Below, in pieces: positions 1 through 8,970 of a stretch of 64,000 nucleotides of DNA. The stretch is from the NCBI GenBank assembly GCA_964569085.1, contig CAZMTA010000001.1:124001-188000 (forward strand), written 5' to 3'. The DNA comes from JAJCZZ01 sp964569085 (GTDB lineage Bacteria > Gemmatimonadota > Gemmatimonadetes > Longimicrobiales > Gaopeijiaceae). The notes under the pieces are model-generated. The model was not told where the DNA came from. It did not search any database and saw nothing but the letters and a program-made list of their open reading frames with translations. Position numbers and translations under genes: made by a program. Within the stretch, counting starts at the first letter, position 1. The number at the start of each line of letters is the position of its first letter.

Positions 1-396
1 CCCATCGTGGCGGGGCTCGGGGGCAACGCCGGCACCCAGGCGCTGGCCGTGACGGTGCGGAGCCTGGCGCTGGAGGGCGCGCCGGGCCCCAAGAAGGGCG
101 TGCGCGCCACGGTGCTGCGGGAGCTGGTCGTGGGGCTCGTCAACGGCGTCGTCATGGGCTCCGTCGTGGCCGTCCTGGCCACCTTCATCGGCGGGAGCGC
201 GTGGCTGGGCCTGGTCGTGCTCCTCGCCATGTGGGGGAACCTGGTCGTGGCGGGGTTCCTGGGCTCGTTCGTGCCCACGGTCCTGGACCGCTTCGGCCTG
301 GACCCGGCGGTGTCCTCGTCCATGTTCGTCACGCCCTTCACGGACCTCTGCGGCTTTCTCTTCCTCCTCGGCCTGGCCTCGGCGCTCCTCCTGTAG
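1..396 (+). CDS. mgtE: MgtE-type Mg2+ transporter, C-terminal part (5' end outside window)
   Basis: The frame is open from base 1 and closes at TAG 394-396, giving the last 131 residues of a protein that starts left of the window. The visible part opens with PIVAGLGGNAGTQ, the conserved GGNAG turn of the MgtE membrane domain that lines the ion path. Three strongly hydrophobic stretches follow (about residues 42-62, 67-92 and 106-131), as expected for the C-terminal membrane domain; the cytosolic N domain and CBS pair would lie upstream. MgtE channels admit Mg2+ (and Co2+) under control of intracellular Mg2+. The UbiB-like gene starts 12 bases downstream, so co-transcription is likely. Confidence 0.85.
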   Translation, partial: PIVAGLGGNAGTQALAVTVRSLALEGAPGPKKGVRATVLRELVVGLVNGVVMGSVVAVLATFIGGSAWLGLVVLLAMWGNLVVAGFLGSFVPTVLDRFGLDPAVSSSMFVTPFTDLCGFLFLLGLASALLL

Positions 397-408
397 GGGG
401 CCCCCACC

Positions 409-2073
409 GTGACCCGCCTCGGCCGCAGCCTCTCCGTCCTCTCCCGCCTCCTCCCCTTCGTGGTGGCGTTCCTCCGGGACCGCCGCCGCTGGATCGTGCT
501 GGGGGGGCCGGTCCCCCGGACCGAGGAGCAGCACCGCCGACGGGCCGAGAAGCTCACCACCCGCCTCGCGAGCCTCGGGCCGACCTTCGTGAAGCTGGCC
601 CAGCTCTTCAGCGCCCGGGCCGACATCCTCCCGGAGCCCTACCTCACGGCGGTGGGCCGGCTCCAGGACCAGGTGCCCCCGGACCCCGCCGAGGAGATCC
701 TCCGGGTCATCGAGGAGGAGCTGGGGGAGCCGGCCGACGAGGTCTTCCAGGAGTTCGACCGCGAGCCCCTGGCCGCCGCCAGCCTCGGCCAGGTGCACCG
801 GGCCCGGGTGGACCAGCGGGACGTGGTGGTGAAGGTCCTGCGCCCCGGCGTGGAGCGCATGGTCGCGCTGGACCTGGACATCTCCTTCCGGCTCCTCTTC
901 TGGCTCAACGTCCTCTTCCCGAACCACCACGTGCGGGCCCTGACCAACGTGGTGCGCGAGTTCAGCGTGCGGGTCCGCTCCGAGATGGACTTCCGGGAGG
1001 AGGCGGAGAACATCCGGCGCTTCCGCCGGTTCTTCGACGGCGATCCCAAGGTGCGCGCCCCCATGGTCCTGGACCGGTTCACCCGGAAGCGGGTGCTGGT
1101 CATGGAGCGGGTGCAGGGCACCAAGATCGACAAGCTCCACGACAAGTTCCTCACCGGACGGCTGAGCTTCCGGGGCGTCATGGAGACGCTCACCGGGATC
1201 TACCTGCGCATGATGATGGTGGACGGCTTCATGCACGCCGATCCCCATCCCGGGAACCTCCTGGTCCAGGACGACGGGACGGTGGTGGTGCTGGACTGGG
1301 GCTCGGTGCTGGAGGTGCCGCGCTGGACCCGGGAGTCGATCCTCTCCGTGGCGCTGGCCATGGGACGCGAGGACATCGACGGCGTCATCAACGAGATGTA
1401 CCAGCTCGGGATGATCAGCCCCGAAGTCTCCCGGGGCGAGATCCGAGAGGCGGCCACCGAGGTCCTCCGCATCGTGGAGCGGGCCCGCACGACGAACCCC
1501 CGGCGCATCGTGAACGACGTGCTGGCGGAGCTCCTGGACACGTTCTACACGTGGCCCCTCGTCCTTCCGCAGGAGCTGGTCTACTTCTTCCGGGCCGCGG
1601 CGCTCCTGGAGGGGCTGGCCTTCCACTACGAGCCCGACTTCGACGGGCTTACCTTCATCCGCGGCGTGGTGCGCGAGCACCGCTCCGACCTCATGCGGTC
1701 CACCGGTCAGCAGCCGGCGCAGATCGCCAAGGGGTTCATGGACGAGGCGCAGACGGTGGTGCGCTCGCTCCGCGACCTGGTCGGCCGGGCCGAGCGGGAG
1801 GAGCTGCGGGTGCGGGTCCACCCCCGGGACGTCCAGTCCCAGGAGCGCTTCCTGCACCTCCAGGCGCGCCGCCTCCTCCTCAGCGTCTTCGCCATGACCA
1901 CCGCGGTCATCACCTCGGTGCTCTTCCTGGCGCTGCAGAGCTGGTGGCTCCTGGGGATCGGCCTCCTGGCCTCCCTCGTCATGTTCGTCCTCGTCCTCTT
2001 CCTGCCCACCCATCTCCTGGAGAACCCGTTGCGCCACGCACGCGGCATCCGTCCCGACGAATGGCGGTCGTGA
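409..2073 (+). CDS. ABC1/UbiB/AarF family atypical protein kinase
   Basis: 554 residues from a GTG start. The UbiB fold landmarks are in order: a KxGQ-like KLAQLFSARADILP motif (about residues 63-76), the alanine-rich nucleotide loop AAASLGQVH (122-130), the ATP lysine in VVVKVL (Lys142), the catalytic HADPHPGN (276-283) and DWG in place of DFG (296-298). Two hydrophobic helices near the C-terminus (about 490-540) suggest a membrane anchor, as in UbiB. Members support ubiquinone or other prenyl-lipid biosynthesis as ATPases; the substrate is not known here. The 3' end overlaps meaB by 13 bases. Confidence 0.9.
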   Translation: MTRLGRSLSVLSRLLPFVVAFLRDRRRWIVLGGPVPRTEEQHRRRAEKLTTRLASLGPTFVKLAQLFSARADILPEPYLTAVGRLQDQVPPDPAEEILRVIEEELGEPADEVFQEFDREPLAAASLGQVHRARVDQRDVVVKVLRPGVERMVALDLDISFRLLFWLNVLFPNHHVRALTNVVREFSVRVRSEMDFREEAENIRRFRRFFDGDPKVRAPMVLDRFTRKRVLVMERVQGTKIDKLHDKFLTGRLSFRGVMETLTGIYLRMMMVDGFMHADPHPGNLLVQDDGTVVVLDWGSVLEVPRWTRESILSVALAMGREDIDGVINEMYQLGMISPEVSRGEIREAATEVLRIVERARTTNPRRIVNDVLAELLDTFYTWPLVLPQELVYFFRAAALLEGLAFHYEPDFDGLTFIRGVVREHRSDLMRSTGQQPAQIAKGFMDEAQTVVRSLRDLVGRAEREELRVRVHPRDVQSQERFLHLQARRLLLSVFAMTTAVITSVLFLALQSWWLLGIGLLASLVMFVLVLFLPTHLLENPLRHARGIRPDEWRS

Positions 2074-3134
2074 CCGCCCTCCCCCCGGCCATGGAGGCGC
2101 TCCTGGAGCGCTTCCACGACGGCAAGCCCATCGGGCTGGCCCGGGCCATCTCGGCGGTGGAGGACGAGCGTCCGGGCTTCCAGGCGCTCCTCCACGAGCT
2201 CCTCAAGGCCGGACCGCGCACCGCCCGGGTGGGCTTCACGGGCCCGCCGGGGGCGGGGAAGTCCTCGCTCGTGGCGGCGGCCGCGACCGAGTACCGGGCC
2301 GCGGGCGAGCACCTGGGCGTCGTGGCGGTGGACCCGACCTCGCCGTACTCCGGCGGGGCGCTCCTGGGCGACCGCATCCGCATGAACGACCTGGCCACGG
2401 ATCCGGGGATCTTCATCCGCTCCATGGCCACCCGGGGCAGCCTCGGTGGGCTGGCCACCACCACCAAGGAGGTCCTGGACCTCATGGACGCCTTCGGCTT
2501 CGCCCGGGTCCTGGTGGAGACGGTGGGGGTGGGGCAGACGGAGCTGGAGATCACCGCGGCGGCGGACACCGTCGTGGTGGTGCTGGTGCCGGAGTCCGGG
2601 GACTCCATCCAGGCCATGAAGGCCGGCCTCATGGAGATCGCCGACATCTTCGTGGTCAACAAGGCGGATCGCCCCGGCGCGGACCGGCTGCAGAAGGAGC
2701 TCCGCCAGGCGCTCCACCTGCGCGCGGGCTCGGCCATGAAGGACATCCCGGCCCACCACGGCGTGGACCTGGGCCGGGTCATGAAGAAGGAGCGGACCGA
2801 GGACGCCGACCCCGGCCCGGGAGCGTGGACCATCCCCGTGCTCCAGACGGTGGCGCACCGGGGCGAAGGCGTGGAGAAGCTCATGGAGACCATCGAGAAG
2901 CACCGGACGTGGATGGAGGAGAGCGGCGAGCTGGAGCGACGCCGGCGGGACCGGGCCCGGGTGCGGGTCCGGGACGTGGTCGAGCGGGAGCTCCGCCGGG
3001 TCGCGTGGCGCTCCGAGGTGGTGGGTGGGATCCTGGAGCGGGGGCTCGACTCCATCCAGCAGGGATCGGCCACGCCGTATTCCGTTTCGCGGGAGATCCT
3101 GGACGAGCTGCTGAAGACGACGGGGGAAGGATGA
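2061..3134 (+). CDS. meaB: MeaB/ArgK-type GTPase, B12-mutase chaperone
   Basis: 357 residues. P-loop GPPGAGKSS at residues 61-69, switch-like DPTSPYSGGALLGDR, the MATRGSLGG segment, VETVGVGQTE and the G4 motif NKAD (200-203) together identify the MeaB family of G3E GTPases. These proteins gate cobalamin loading and protect the radical enzyme methylmalonyl-CoA or isobutyryl-CoA mutase. The mutase large subunit lies 2 kb downstream, which supports this role. The ATG at 2061 overlaps the end of the UbiB-like gene; a second in-frame ATG at 2091 is possible. The stop overlaps the next start as ATGA. Confidence 0.92.
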   Translation: MAVVTALPPAMEALLERFHDGKPIGLARAISAVEDERPGFQALLHELLKAGPRTARVGFTGPPGAGKSSLVAAAATEYRAAGEHLGVVAVDPTSPYSGGALLGDRIRMNDLATDPGIFIRSMATRGSLGGLATTTKEVLDLMDAFGFARVLVETVGVGQTELEITAAADTVVVVLVPESGDSIQAMKAGLMEIADIFVVNKADRPGADRLQKELRQALHLRAGSAMKDIPAHHGVDLGRVMKKERTEDADPGPGAWTIPVLQTVAHRGEGVEKLMETIEKHRTWMEESGELERRRRDRARVRVRDVVERELRRVAWRSEVVGGILERGLDSIQQGSATPYSVSREILDELLKTTGEG

Positions 3135-4972
3135 TGCGAGGGACGAGGACGCGGTTCCGGCATCGGGCCGGGGCGGGGGTGACGTCGCTCCTGCTGGCCC
3201 TGACCGCCGCACCGGGGCTGGCCCAGGAGCGACCGGACACGGTCGAGCTCCCTGCGCTCGAGGTCACGGCGGCCTCGCGGCTGCCCGAGGGGAGCCGGAG
3301 CCGGGCCGCCGAGGTCCTGGGGCGGGTCGAGCTGGAGCGCCTTCCCGTGCGCACCGTCTCCGAGGCCCTCCGCTGGGCGGTGGGGGTGGACCTGCAGCCC
3401 CGCTCCGGGGCCCAGGCCGACGTCTCGCTGCGGGGGAGCTCCTTCGAGCAGGTGCTGGTCCTGGTCGACGGCGTCCCCATGAGCGACGCCCAGACGGGCC
3501 ACTTCGACCTGGACCTCACGGTGCCCCTGGAGATGGTCGAGCGCATCGAGGTGGTGCGGGGCCCGGCCTCGTCGGTCTACGGCGCGGACGCCATGGGCGG
3601 GGTGATCAACGTGGTCACCCGGAAGGACGCGGACGCCTTCCGCGGCTCGGTGCGGGCCGAGGGCGGCAGCTTCGGCTCCTTCGCCGGCTCCGTCACGGCC
3701 GTGGCGCCCCTGGGCGAGGGCTGGCGGGTGGCGGCCTCCGCCGAGCGGGACGAGAGCGACGGCCACCGCGACGGCGTGGACCATGCCATCACCCTGGCCC
3801 ACGCCAACGTGGGCGGGCCGGTGGCGGGGGGGCGGCTGCTCCTGTCCGGCGGATGGGCGGCGCGGGACTTCGGCGCCGACGGCTTCTACGCGCCGTTCCC
3901 GTCGTACGAGGAGACCCGCTCCCGGCTGGTGTCGGCGGGGTGGAGGGGTCCGCTGGCCGGCGCCGAGCTGGACGTGCGGGCCTTCGCGCGGGCCCACGAC
4001 GACGACTTCGTCCTCCGCCGCGGGGACCCGGCCTTCTACCGGAACGTCCACGAGGCCACGCAGCGCGGGGCCGAGGCCACGCTGCGCTTCGGCGGCGCCC
4101 GCGGGCTGGCCGTGGCCCTGGGCGGCCAGGTCGTCCGGGACGACCTGGAGAGCACGAACCTGGGCGACCGCACCGAGGACCGGGGCGGAGCCCACGTGGA
4201 GGCCGCCTTCCTCGGCGAGGGCGGGCAGGTCCGCGCCGGCCTGCGGGTCGAGGGCCGCGACGGCTTCGGCACCTGGGTGGCCCCGTCGGCCTCGGGTTCG
4301 GTGGATCTGACGCCCGGCCTGCGGATGCGGGCCGGCGTGGGACGCTCCTACCGCACGCCCACCTTCACCGAGCGCTACTACGAGGACCCGGCCAACGTGG
4401 GGCGCGCGGATCTGGACTCGGAGTCGGCGTGGAGCGTGGACGCGGGGCTCGACTGGGCGCCCGCCGGGGCCGCCGTGGTCCGCGCCACCGTGTTCCGGCG
4501 CCACGCCGAGGACCTGATCGACTGGGCCCGCCCGGTGGGCGCGCCCGCCGAGGATCCCTGGGAGACCCGCAACGTCGAGTCGGCCACCTTCACCGGCCTG
4601 GAGCTCGACGTGGATCGGGTGCGCATGGGGGCCCTGACGCTGGAAGGCTCGGCCACCTTCCTGACCCTGGACACCGAGGAGGCGTCGGGATTCGAGTCGA
4701 AGGTGGCGCTGCGGCCGCTGAACCGGAACGCCATGCTGGGGGCGCGCTACGACCTGGGCTTCGCGGCGGTGTGGGCCCGCCACCGGTGGCTCCGACGGGA
4801 GGGCGGGGAGGCCTACCGGCTCGCCGACGTGGGGGCCAGGGCGCCGGCCCGCTGGGGCGGCGAGGTCTGGGTCGAGGTCACGAACCTCTCGGACGAGGAG
4901 TACCCGGACATCACCGGCCTCGTGGCGCCGGGTCGGGCCTTCCGCATCGGCACCCGCGTGCCCCTGGGCTGA
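3131..4972 (+). CDS. TonB-dependent outer-membrane receptor, BtuB-like
   Basis: 613 residues from ATG 3131, which overlaps the meaB stop by four bases (ATGA). A signal peptide ending near LTAAPGLAQ precedes the plug domain (about 35-150), with VSLRGSSFEQVLVLVDGVP and the EVVRGPASSVYGADAMGG segment typical of BtuB and other TonB plugs; the rest is barrel, ending in a hydrophobic strand. The length is near the 600-residue BtuB class rather than the 900-1000-residue sugar receptors. Translational coupling to meaB and closeness to a B12 mutase suggest cobalamin as cargo; this is inference from context. No cobalamin riboswitch can sit here because the gene has no leader of its own. Confidence 0.85.
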   Translation: MMRGTRTRFRHRAGAGVTSLLLALTAAPGLAQERPDTVELPALEVTAASRLPEGSRSRAAEVLGRVELERLPVRTVSEALRWAVGVDLQPRSGAQADVSLRGSSFEQVLVLVDGVPMSDAQTGHFDLDLTVPLEMVERIEVVRGPASSVYGADAMGGVINVVTRKDADAFRGSVRAEGGSFGSFAGSVTAVAPLGEGWRVAASAERDESDGHRDGVDHAITLAHANVGGPVAGGRLLLSGGWAARDFGADGFYAPFPSYEETRSRLVSAGWRGPLAGAELDVRAFARAHDDDFVLRRGDPAFYRNVHEATQRGAEATLRFGGARGLAVALGGQVVRDDLESTNLGDRTEDRGGAHVEAAFLGEGGQVRAGLRVEGRDGFGTWVAPSASGSVDLTPGLRMRAGVGRSYRTPTFTERYYEDPANVGRADLDSESAWSVDAGLDWAPAGAAVVRATVFRRHAEDLIDWARPVGAPAEDPWETRNVESATFTGLELDVDRVRMGALTLEGSATFLTLDTEEASGFESKVALRPLNRNAMLGARYDLGFAAVWARHRWLRREGGEAYRLADVGARAPARWGGEVWVEVTNLSDEEYPDITGLVAPGRAFRIGTRVPLG

Positions 4973-5132
4973 GCCCGAGCGGCGGCCGTGACGTCCCCGT
5001 CCGCCGTGCCCGTGCCCGATTGACCCCCCGGGCTCCCTCGGGGCACATTCGGGTAGCAGTCCCCGGACCCACGCGCGTCTCCCGGACCCCGCCGGTGGGG
5101 GAGACCAGCCCGCACCCCTGACACCACACGGC

Positions 5133-6857
5133 ATGTCGACCATCGAAAAAGACGTTCTGGATCCCGCGGCGCTGGCCCAGGAGCTGGCGGAGAAGGAGGA
5201 GGAGCTCGCCGAGCTCCGCGCCCGCCTGGCCGAGTGGCAGGAGATGTACGAGGAGGCGCCCAAGCGGGACGACCTCTTCACCACCGTCTCCGGCAAGGAG
5301 ATCAAGCCCCTCTACACGCCCGTGGACCGCGTCGGCACGCGCTCCTACGACGAGGCGCTGGGGCTCCCCGGCGAGTACCCGTTCACCCGGGGCCCGTACG
5401 GCACCATGTACCGGACCCGGCTCTGGACCATGCGTCAGTTCGCCGGCTTCGCCACGGCGGAGGAGACGAATCAGCGGTACCACTACCTGCTGGAGCACGG
5501 GCAGACGGGGCTCAGCGTGGCCTTCGACTTCCCCACGCTCATGGGATACGACTCCGACCACCCCCGCTCGCTGGGCGAGGTCGGCGTCTGCGGCGTGGCC
5601 ATCTCGAGCCTGGCGGACATGGAGACCCTCTTCGACGGGATCCCGCTGGACAAGGTCTCCGTCTCCATGACCATCAACGGCCCGGCCATCATCCTCTTCT
5701 GCTTCTACGTGGCGGCGGCCGAGAAGCAGGGCGTGGACCCCTCGGTCCTCCGGGGGACGGTCCAGAACGACATCCTCAAGGAGTACCAGGCCCAGCACGC
5801 CTGGGTGTACCCGCCGGAGCCGGCGCTGCGCTGCATCACCGACATGTTCGCCTGGTGCAGCGACAACGCGCCCAAGTACAACCCCATCTCCATCTCCGGC
5901 TACCACATCCGCGAGGCCGGGGCCACGGCGGCCCAGGAGCTGGCCTTCACGCTCCGCAACGGCTTCGAGTACGTGGAGCGGGGGATCGCCGCCGGGCTCG
6001 ACGTGGACGACTTCGCGCCGCGCCTGTCGTTCTTCTGGGACGTCCACAACGACTTCTTCGAGGAGATCGCCAAGTTCCGGGCCGCCCGCCGCATCTGGGC
6101 CCGGGGCATGAAGGAGAAGTACGGCGCCAAGAACCCCGCGTCGTGGCGGCTGCGCACCCACGCCCAGACCGCGGGGGTGAGCCTCACGGCCCAGCAGCCG
6201 GAGAACAACATCGTCCGGGTGGCCTACCAGGCCATGGCCGCGGCGCTGGGCGGCACCCAGTCGCTGCACACCAACTCCATGGACGAGACGCTGGCCCTCC
6301 CCACGGAGAAGGCGGTGCGCATCGCGCTCCGCACGCAGCAGATCCTGGCCTACGAGTCCGGGGTGACCAACACCATCGACCCCCTGGCCGGCTCCTACTT
6401 CGTGGAGAGCCTCACCGACGAGCTCGAGGCCGAGGCGCTGGCCCTCTTCGAGGAGATCGACGGGATGGGCGGCGTGGTTCCCGGCATCGAGCGCGGCTGG
6501 TTCCAGAAGGAGATCGCGGCGTCGGCCATGCGCCAGCAGGAGGAGGTGGAGACCAACGCCCGCACGGTGGTGGGCGTCAACGCCTTCGAGGAGGGCTCGG
6601 GCCCCGTGGAGATCGACGTGCTCCGCATCGGCCCCGACGTGGAGGAGCGGCAGCGCGCCCGCATGGCCGAGCTCCGGTCGTCCCGGGACGACGCCGAGGT
6701 GGAGCGCACGCTGAAGGCCCTCACCGAGACCGCCGCCGGCGACGGCAACCTGGTCCCGGCGATCCTGGACTGCGTCCGGGCCTACTGCACGCTCTACGAG
6801 ATCCGCGAGGCGATGGAGAAGGAGTTCGGCGCCTACAAGGAACCCGTCTTCTTCTAG
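5133..6857 (+). CDS. icmA: B12-dependent acyl-CoA mutase, large subunit (isobutyryl-CoA mutase-like)
   Basis: 574 residues: the TIM-barrel catalytic half of the methylmalonyl-CoA mutase family, without the B12-binding domain, so it needs a separate small subunit (probably the gene at 10851). Family landmarks include SVAFDFPTLMGYDSDHPRS, GTVQNDILKEY, SISGYHIREAG and SLHTNSMDETLALP. The two residues that read the substrate carboxylate in true methylmalonyl-CoA mutase (Tyr89 and Arg207 in Propionibacterium) are Phe103 (RQFAGF) and Gln221 (YQAQHAW) here, the pair found in isobutyryl-CoA mutase. Most pipelines would still call it methylmalonyl-CoA mutase. The N-terminal 40 residues are a charged, probably helical extension. 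A strong terminator follows. Confidence 0.88.
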   Translation: MSTIEKDVLDPAALAQELAEKEEELAELRARLAEWQEMYEEAPKRDDLFTTVSGKEIKPLYTPVDRVGTRSYDEALGLPGEYPFTRGPYGTMYRTRLWTMRQFAGFATAEETNQRYHYLLEHGQTGLSVAFDFPTLMGYDSDHPRSLGEVGVCGVAISSLADMETLFDGIPLDKVSVSMTINGPAIILFCFYVAAAEKQGVDPSVLRGTVQNDILKEYQAQHAWVYPPEPALRCITDMFAWCSDNAPKYNPISISGYHIREAGATAAQELAFTLRNGFEYVERGIAAGLDVDDFAPRLSFFWDVHNDFFEEIAKFRAARRIWARGMKEKYGAKNPASWRLRTHAQTAGVSLTAQQPENNIVRVAYQAMAAALGGTQSLHTNSMDETLALPTEKAVRIALRTQQILAYESGVTNTIDPLAGSYFVESLTDELEAEALALFEEIDGMGGVVPGIERGWFQKEIAASAMRQQEEVETNARTVVGVNAFEEGSGPVEIDVLRIGPDVEERQRARMAELRSSRDDAEVERTLKALTETAAGDGNLVPAILDCVRAYCTLYEIREAMEKEFGAYKEPVFF

Positions 6858-6893
6858 GGCGGCCGTTGCAAGCGGCGCCACCCACGCCCGTGT

Positions 6894-6928
6894 CGAAGGG
6901 CCGGCTCCCAGGGGGAGCCGGCCCTTCG
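6894..6928 (+). terminator. Terminator hairpin after the mutase gene
   Basis: A perfect 16-bp stem (6894-6909 with 6913-6928) around a three-base loop starts 36 bases after the mutase stop. There is no long T tail, which is common at this GC content. Confidence 0.75.
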
Positions 6929-6942
6929 GTCGTTCAGGGTGG

Positions 6943-6976
6943 GAAGGGCGGCGCCGCGGGTGTGGCGCCGCCCTTC
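6943..6976. terminator. Second hairpin between convergent genes
   Basis: A perfect 13-bp stem (6943-6955 with 6964-6976) with an eight-base loop lies just 3' of the minus-strand VWA gene, and so probably ends its transcript. With the hairpin at 6894 it forms a back-to-back pair between convergent genes. Confidence 0.65.
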
Positions 6977-6988
6977 GTGTCGTGGGGC

Positions 6989-8794
6989 CTAGGGCATGAG
7001 CGCCTGGGCCAGAGCGATGAGGACGTCGGCCTCGGCGGCCGGGACCTTCTTCCCGGTCTGGGCCTCGACCTCCGCGATGAAGGCGCCCAGGGCGCCGCTC
7101 TGGGCGTTGGTGTTGCCGCGGTCCGCCGCGCGGGAGGCGGCGGCGACCTTGGCGCAGAGGGAGTTCGCCACGCCGGCGTGGCTCACGAACTGCTCCACCA
7201 GCGCGCACAGGCCGTCGAAGGAGGCGCTGACGTCGAAGCTGGTGCTCCCCTCGCCCAGGTTGCCCGCGTTGTCGGTCGCCGTGGCGGAGTAGCTGTTCGT
7301 CCCGAGCAGGAACTCCCAGCCCTGGCCGGCCAGATCGACGCAGGTGTCGCTCGCGACCCCGGAGAGGTTGTCGTCGCTGGAGCAGTCGATGAGCACGTCG
7401 TCGGCGATGTCGTACGCGCCCGCGTTCCCCGTCCAGCCCACGGTGGGCACCGTGGCGTCCCGCTTGAACGCCGCGATCACCTCGTCGGAGGTGCCGCCGG
7501 CGGACGTGGCCTGGCAGCTGAAGGAGTAGGCGTCGCCGTCGGTGGTCACGTTCTGGTCGACGCAGCCCACGAGGCTCGTGATGGCCGACTCGTTGTCCAC
7601 CACGGTCCAGGTGAGATCCACGTCGCTGACGAACCAGTCGTTGTCGCCCAGGGTGCCGTCGAGCACGTAGCTGACCTCCGGGGGCGTGGTGTCACACCCC
7701 TGGACCTCGGTGTCGACGTCGCCCTGGGGATCCACCACCGGGGTCAGCGACTTGGGCGTCGTGAACTCGGTGCTGGCGTTGGTCACGGCGGTGAGCACGC
7801 CGCCGGCGGGCTCGGTCGCCTGGTCGTGCTGGACCTCGTAGGTCATGGTCGCCGTCTCGGCGTCGAGACGGGCGATGGTCCAGGTGACCGTACCGCCGCT
7901 CTCGCTCACCGTGCCCTTGCTGGCCGAGGCCGAGCCGGGGACGTAGGTGAAGCCCGAGGGGACGTCCGCGGAGAAGGTGACGTCGGTGCCGGCGGGGTAG
8001 GTGACCTGCCCCGCGATGGACTCGAAGGCGGCGGTCAGCGCCGCGAAGTTGTTCACGAAGACGAAGTCGGCGGGCGAGCTGGCCAGTTGCCGCATGAGGT
8101 TCTGGTCCGCGCCGGCGATGCCGATGGTGAAGATCCGAACGCCCTGGGCCTTCAGGGCATTGGCCTGGCTGATGGCCCCGGGCACGTTCTGGGTGAATCC
8201 GTCGGAGAAGAGGATCACCGCCTCGGCTGCGCCGGGACGCGACGCGGCGTTGAGGTGGAGGCGCGCCTGGTTCAAGCCGGCACCGATGTTGGTGCCACCG
8301 CTGAGGTTCCGGGTGCTCACGGCCGCGTTGATCGCCGGATAGCTGGAGGTCAGCGCCTGACGGAGGATGGACGAGATCGCGAACTTGACGACGCCGATGC
8401 GCGCGGCGTCGAGAAGGTTGTCGTTGGTCCCGTCCGCCTGGTCGATCACCTCCAGGAAGGCCCGGGAAGCGTCGCGGACCTGCAGGAACTCGCTCGGGCT
8501 GATGCTACCCGACTCGTCCAGCACCAGCATGATCTCCACCGGCGCCTCGTCGGGCGGCGGCGTGATGCCCTGGATGTTCACCGTGACCGTGCCCGTCCCG
8601 CCGCACTGGAGGATGGGCGTGGTGACGGATATGTCCGTGTTGACCTCTCCGCCGTCGCTCGCGGCCAGGGAGGGCGCGGGGAGCTCGAACTGGACGTCGC
8701 CCTGGATCTCCGGGGCCATGGGCTCCTCGCCGCACGCGGCGAGAAGAAGTAGGGAGCCCAGGATCCCGGCCGGGATGGACCGTGTGGTTCGCAT
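6989..8794 (-). CDS. von Willebrand factor A domain lipoprotein
   Basis: 601 residues. I start at ATG 8794 because it gives a lipoprotein signal with lipobox LLAAC (Cys21); the frame extends to 8893 but that stretch is charged and covers the divergent control region. A VWA domain follows with MIDAS DESGS at 93-97, then a bacterial-surface beta domain (GFTYVPGSASASKGTVSESG), Ig-like or HYR-like segments with paired cysteines, and an alanine-rich helical C-terminus. It is probably anchored in a membrane facing the periplasm or surface and binds a divalent metal through the MIDAS. Partner and function are unknown. It diverges from a BTAD regulator that may control it. Confidence 0.85.
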   Translation of the reverse strand: MRTTRSIPAGILGSLLLLAACGEEPMAPEIQGDVQFELPAPSLAASDGGEVNTDISVTTPILQCGGTGTVTVNIQGITPPPDEAPVEIMLVLDESGSISPSEFLQVRDASRAFLEVIDQADGTNDNLLDAARIGVVKFAISSILRQALTSSYPAINAAVSTRNLSGGTNIGAGLNQARLHLNAASRPGAAEAVILFSDGFTQNVPGAISQANALKAQGVRIFTIGIAGADQNLMRQLASSPADFVFVNNFAALTAAFESIAGQVTYPAGTDVTFSADVPSGFTYVPGSASASKGTVSESGGTVTWTIARLDAETATMTYEVQHDQATEPAGGVLTAVTNASTEFTTPKSLTPVVDPQGDVDTEVQGCDTTPPEVSYVLDGTLGDNDWFVSDVDLTWTVVDNESAITSLVGCVDQNVTTDGDAYSFSCQATSAGGTSDEVIAAFKRDATVPTVGWTGNAGAYDIADDVLIDCSSDDNLSGVASDTCVDLAGQGWEFLLGTNSYSATATDNAGNLGEGSTSFDVSASFDGLCALVEQFVSHAGVANSLCAKVAAASRAADRGNTNAQSGALGAFIAEVEAQTGKKVPAAEADVLIALAQALMP

Positions 8795-8867
8795 CGTGGA
8801 CCTGCTCCGATTGAAGGTATGGAGGACGCGAAACCCCATCGGTACATCCCGACTGTGAGCACGCCGT

Positions 8868-8908
8868 GATCTCGTCGTGATCCCGGGGATCACGGCGCGA
8901 ACGAGATC
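8868..8908. promoter_or_regulatory. Nested dyad, candidate operator between divergent genes
   Basis: GATCTCGT (8868-8875) is mirrored by ACGAGATC (8901-8908), enclosing a tighter dyad GTGATCCC / GGGATCAC (8877-8884, 8886-8893) with a one-base centre. GAGATC also recurs directly at 8903 and 8912, overlapping the predicted -35 of the BTAD gene. The site lies 74 bases from the VWA start and 62 from the BTAD start, well placed to control both. Confidence 0.55.
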
Positions 8909-8909
8909 C

Positions 8910-8938
8910 TTGAGATCGGGGGGGCCTGCGGGTAGGGT
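8910..8938 (+). promoter_or_regulatory. Predicted promoter of the BTAD regulator
   Basis: TTGAGA (8910-8915), a 17-base spacer and TAGGGT (8933-8938) lie 32 bases before the ATG at 8971. The -35 matches consensus at five of six positions; the -10 is weak. The -35 abuts the dyad ending at 8908. Confidence 0.45.
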
Positions 8939-8970
8939 GGAACATCCTCCATCGGAGAATCAGCCACGCC

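Noticed and set aside
4973..5132. Cobalamin riboswitch before the mutase
   Set aside because: The 160-base gap holds no recognisable B12-box or multi-stem core, only a possible TTGACC element at 5020.
8795..8893. N-terminal extension of the VWA protein to ATG 8893
   Set aside because: It would bury the lipoprotein signal 33 residues inside and cover the divergent control region.
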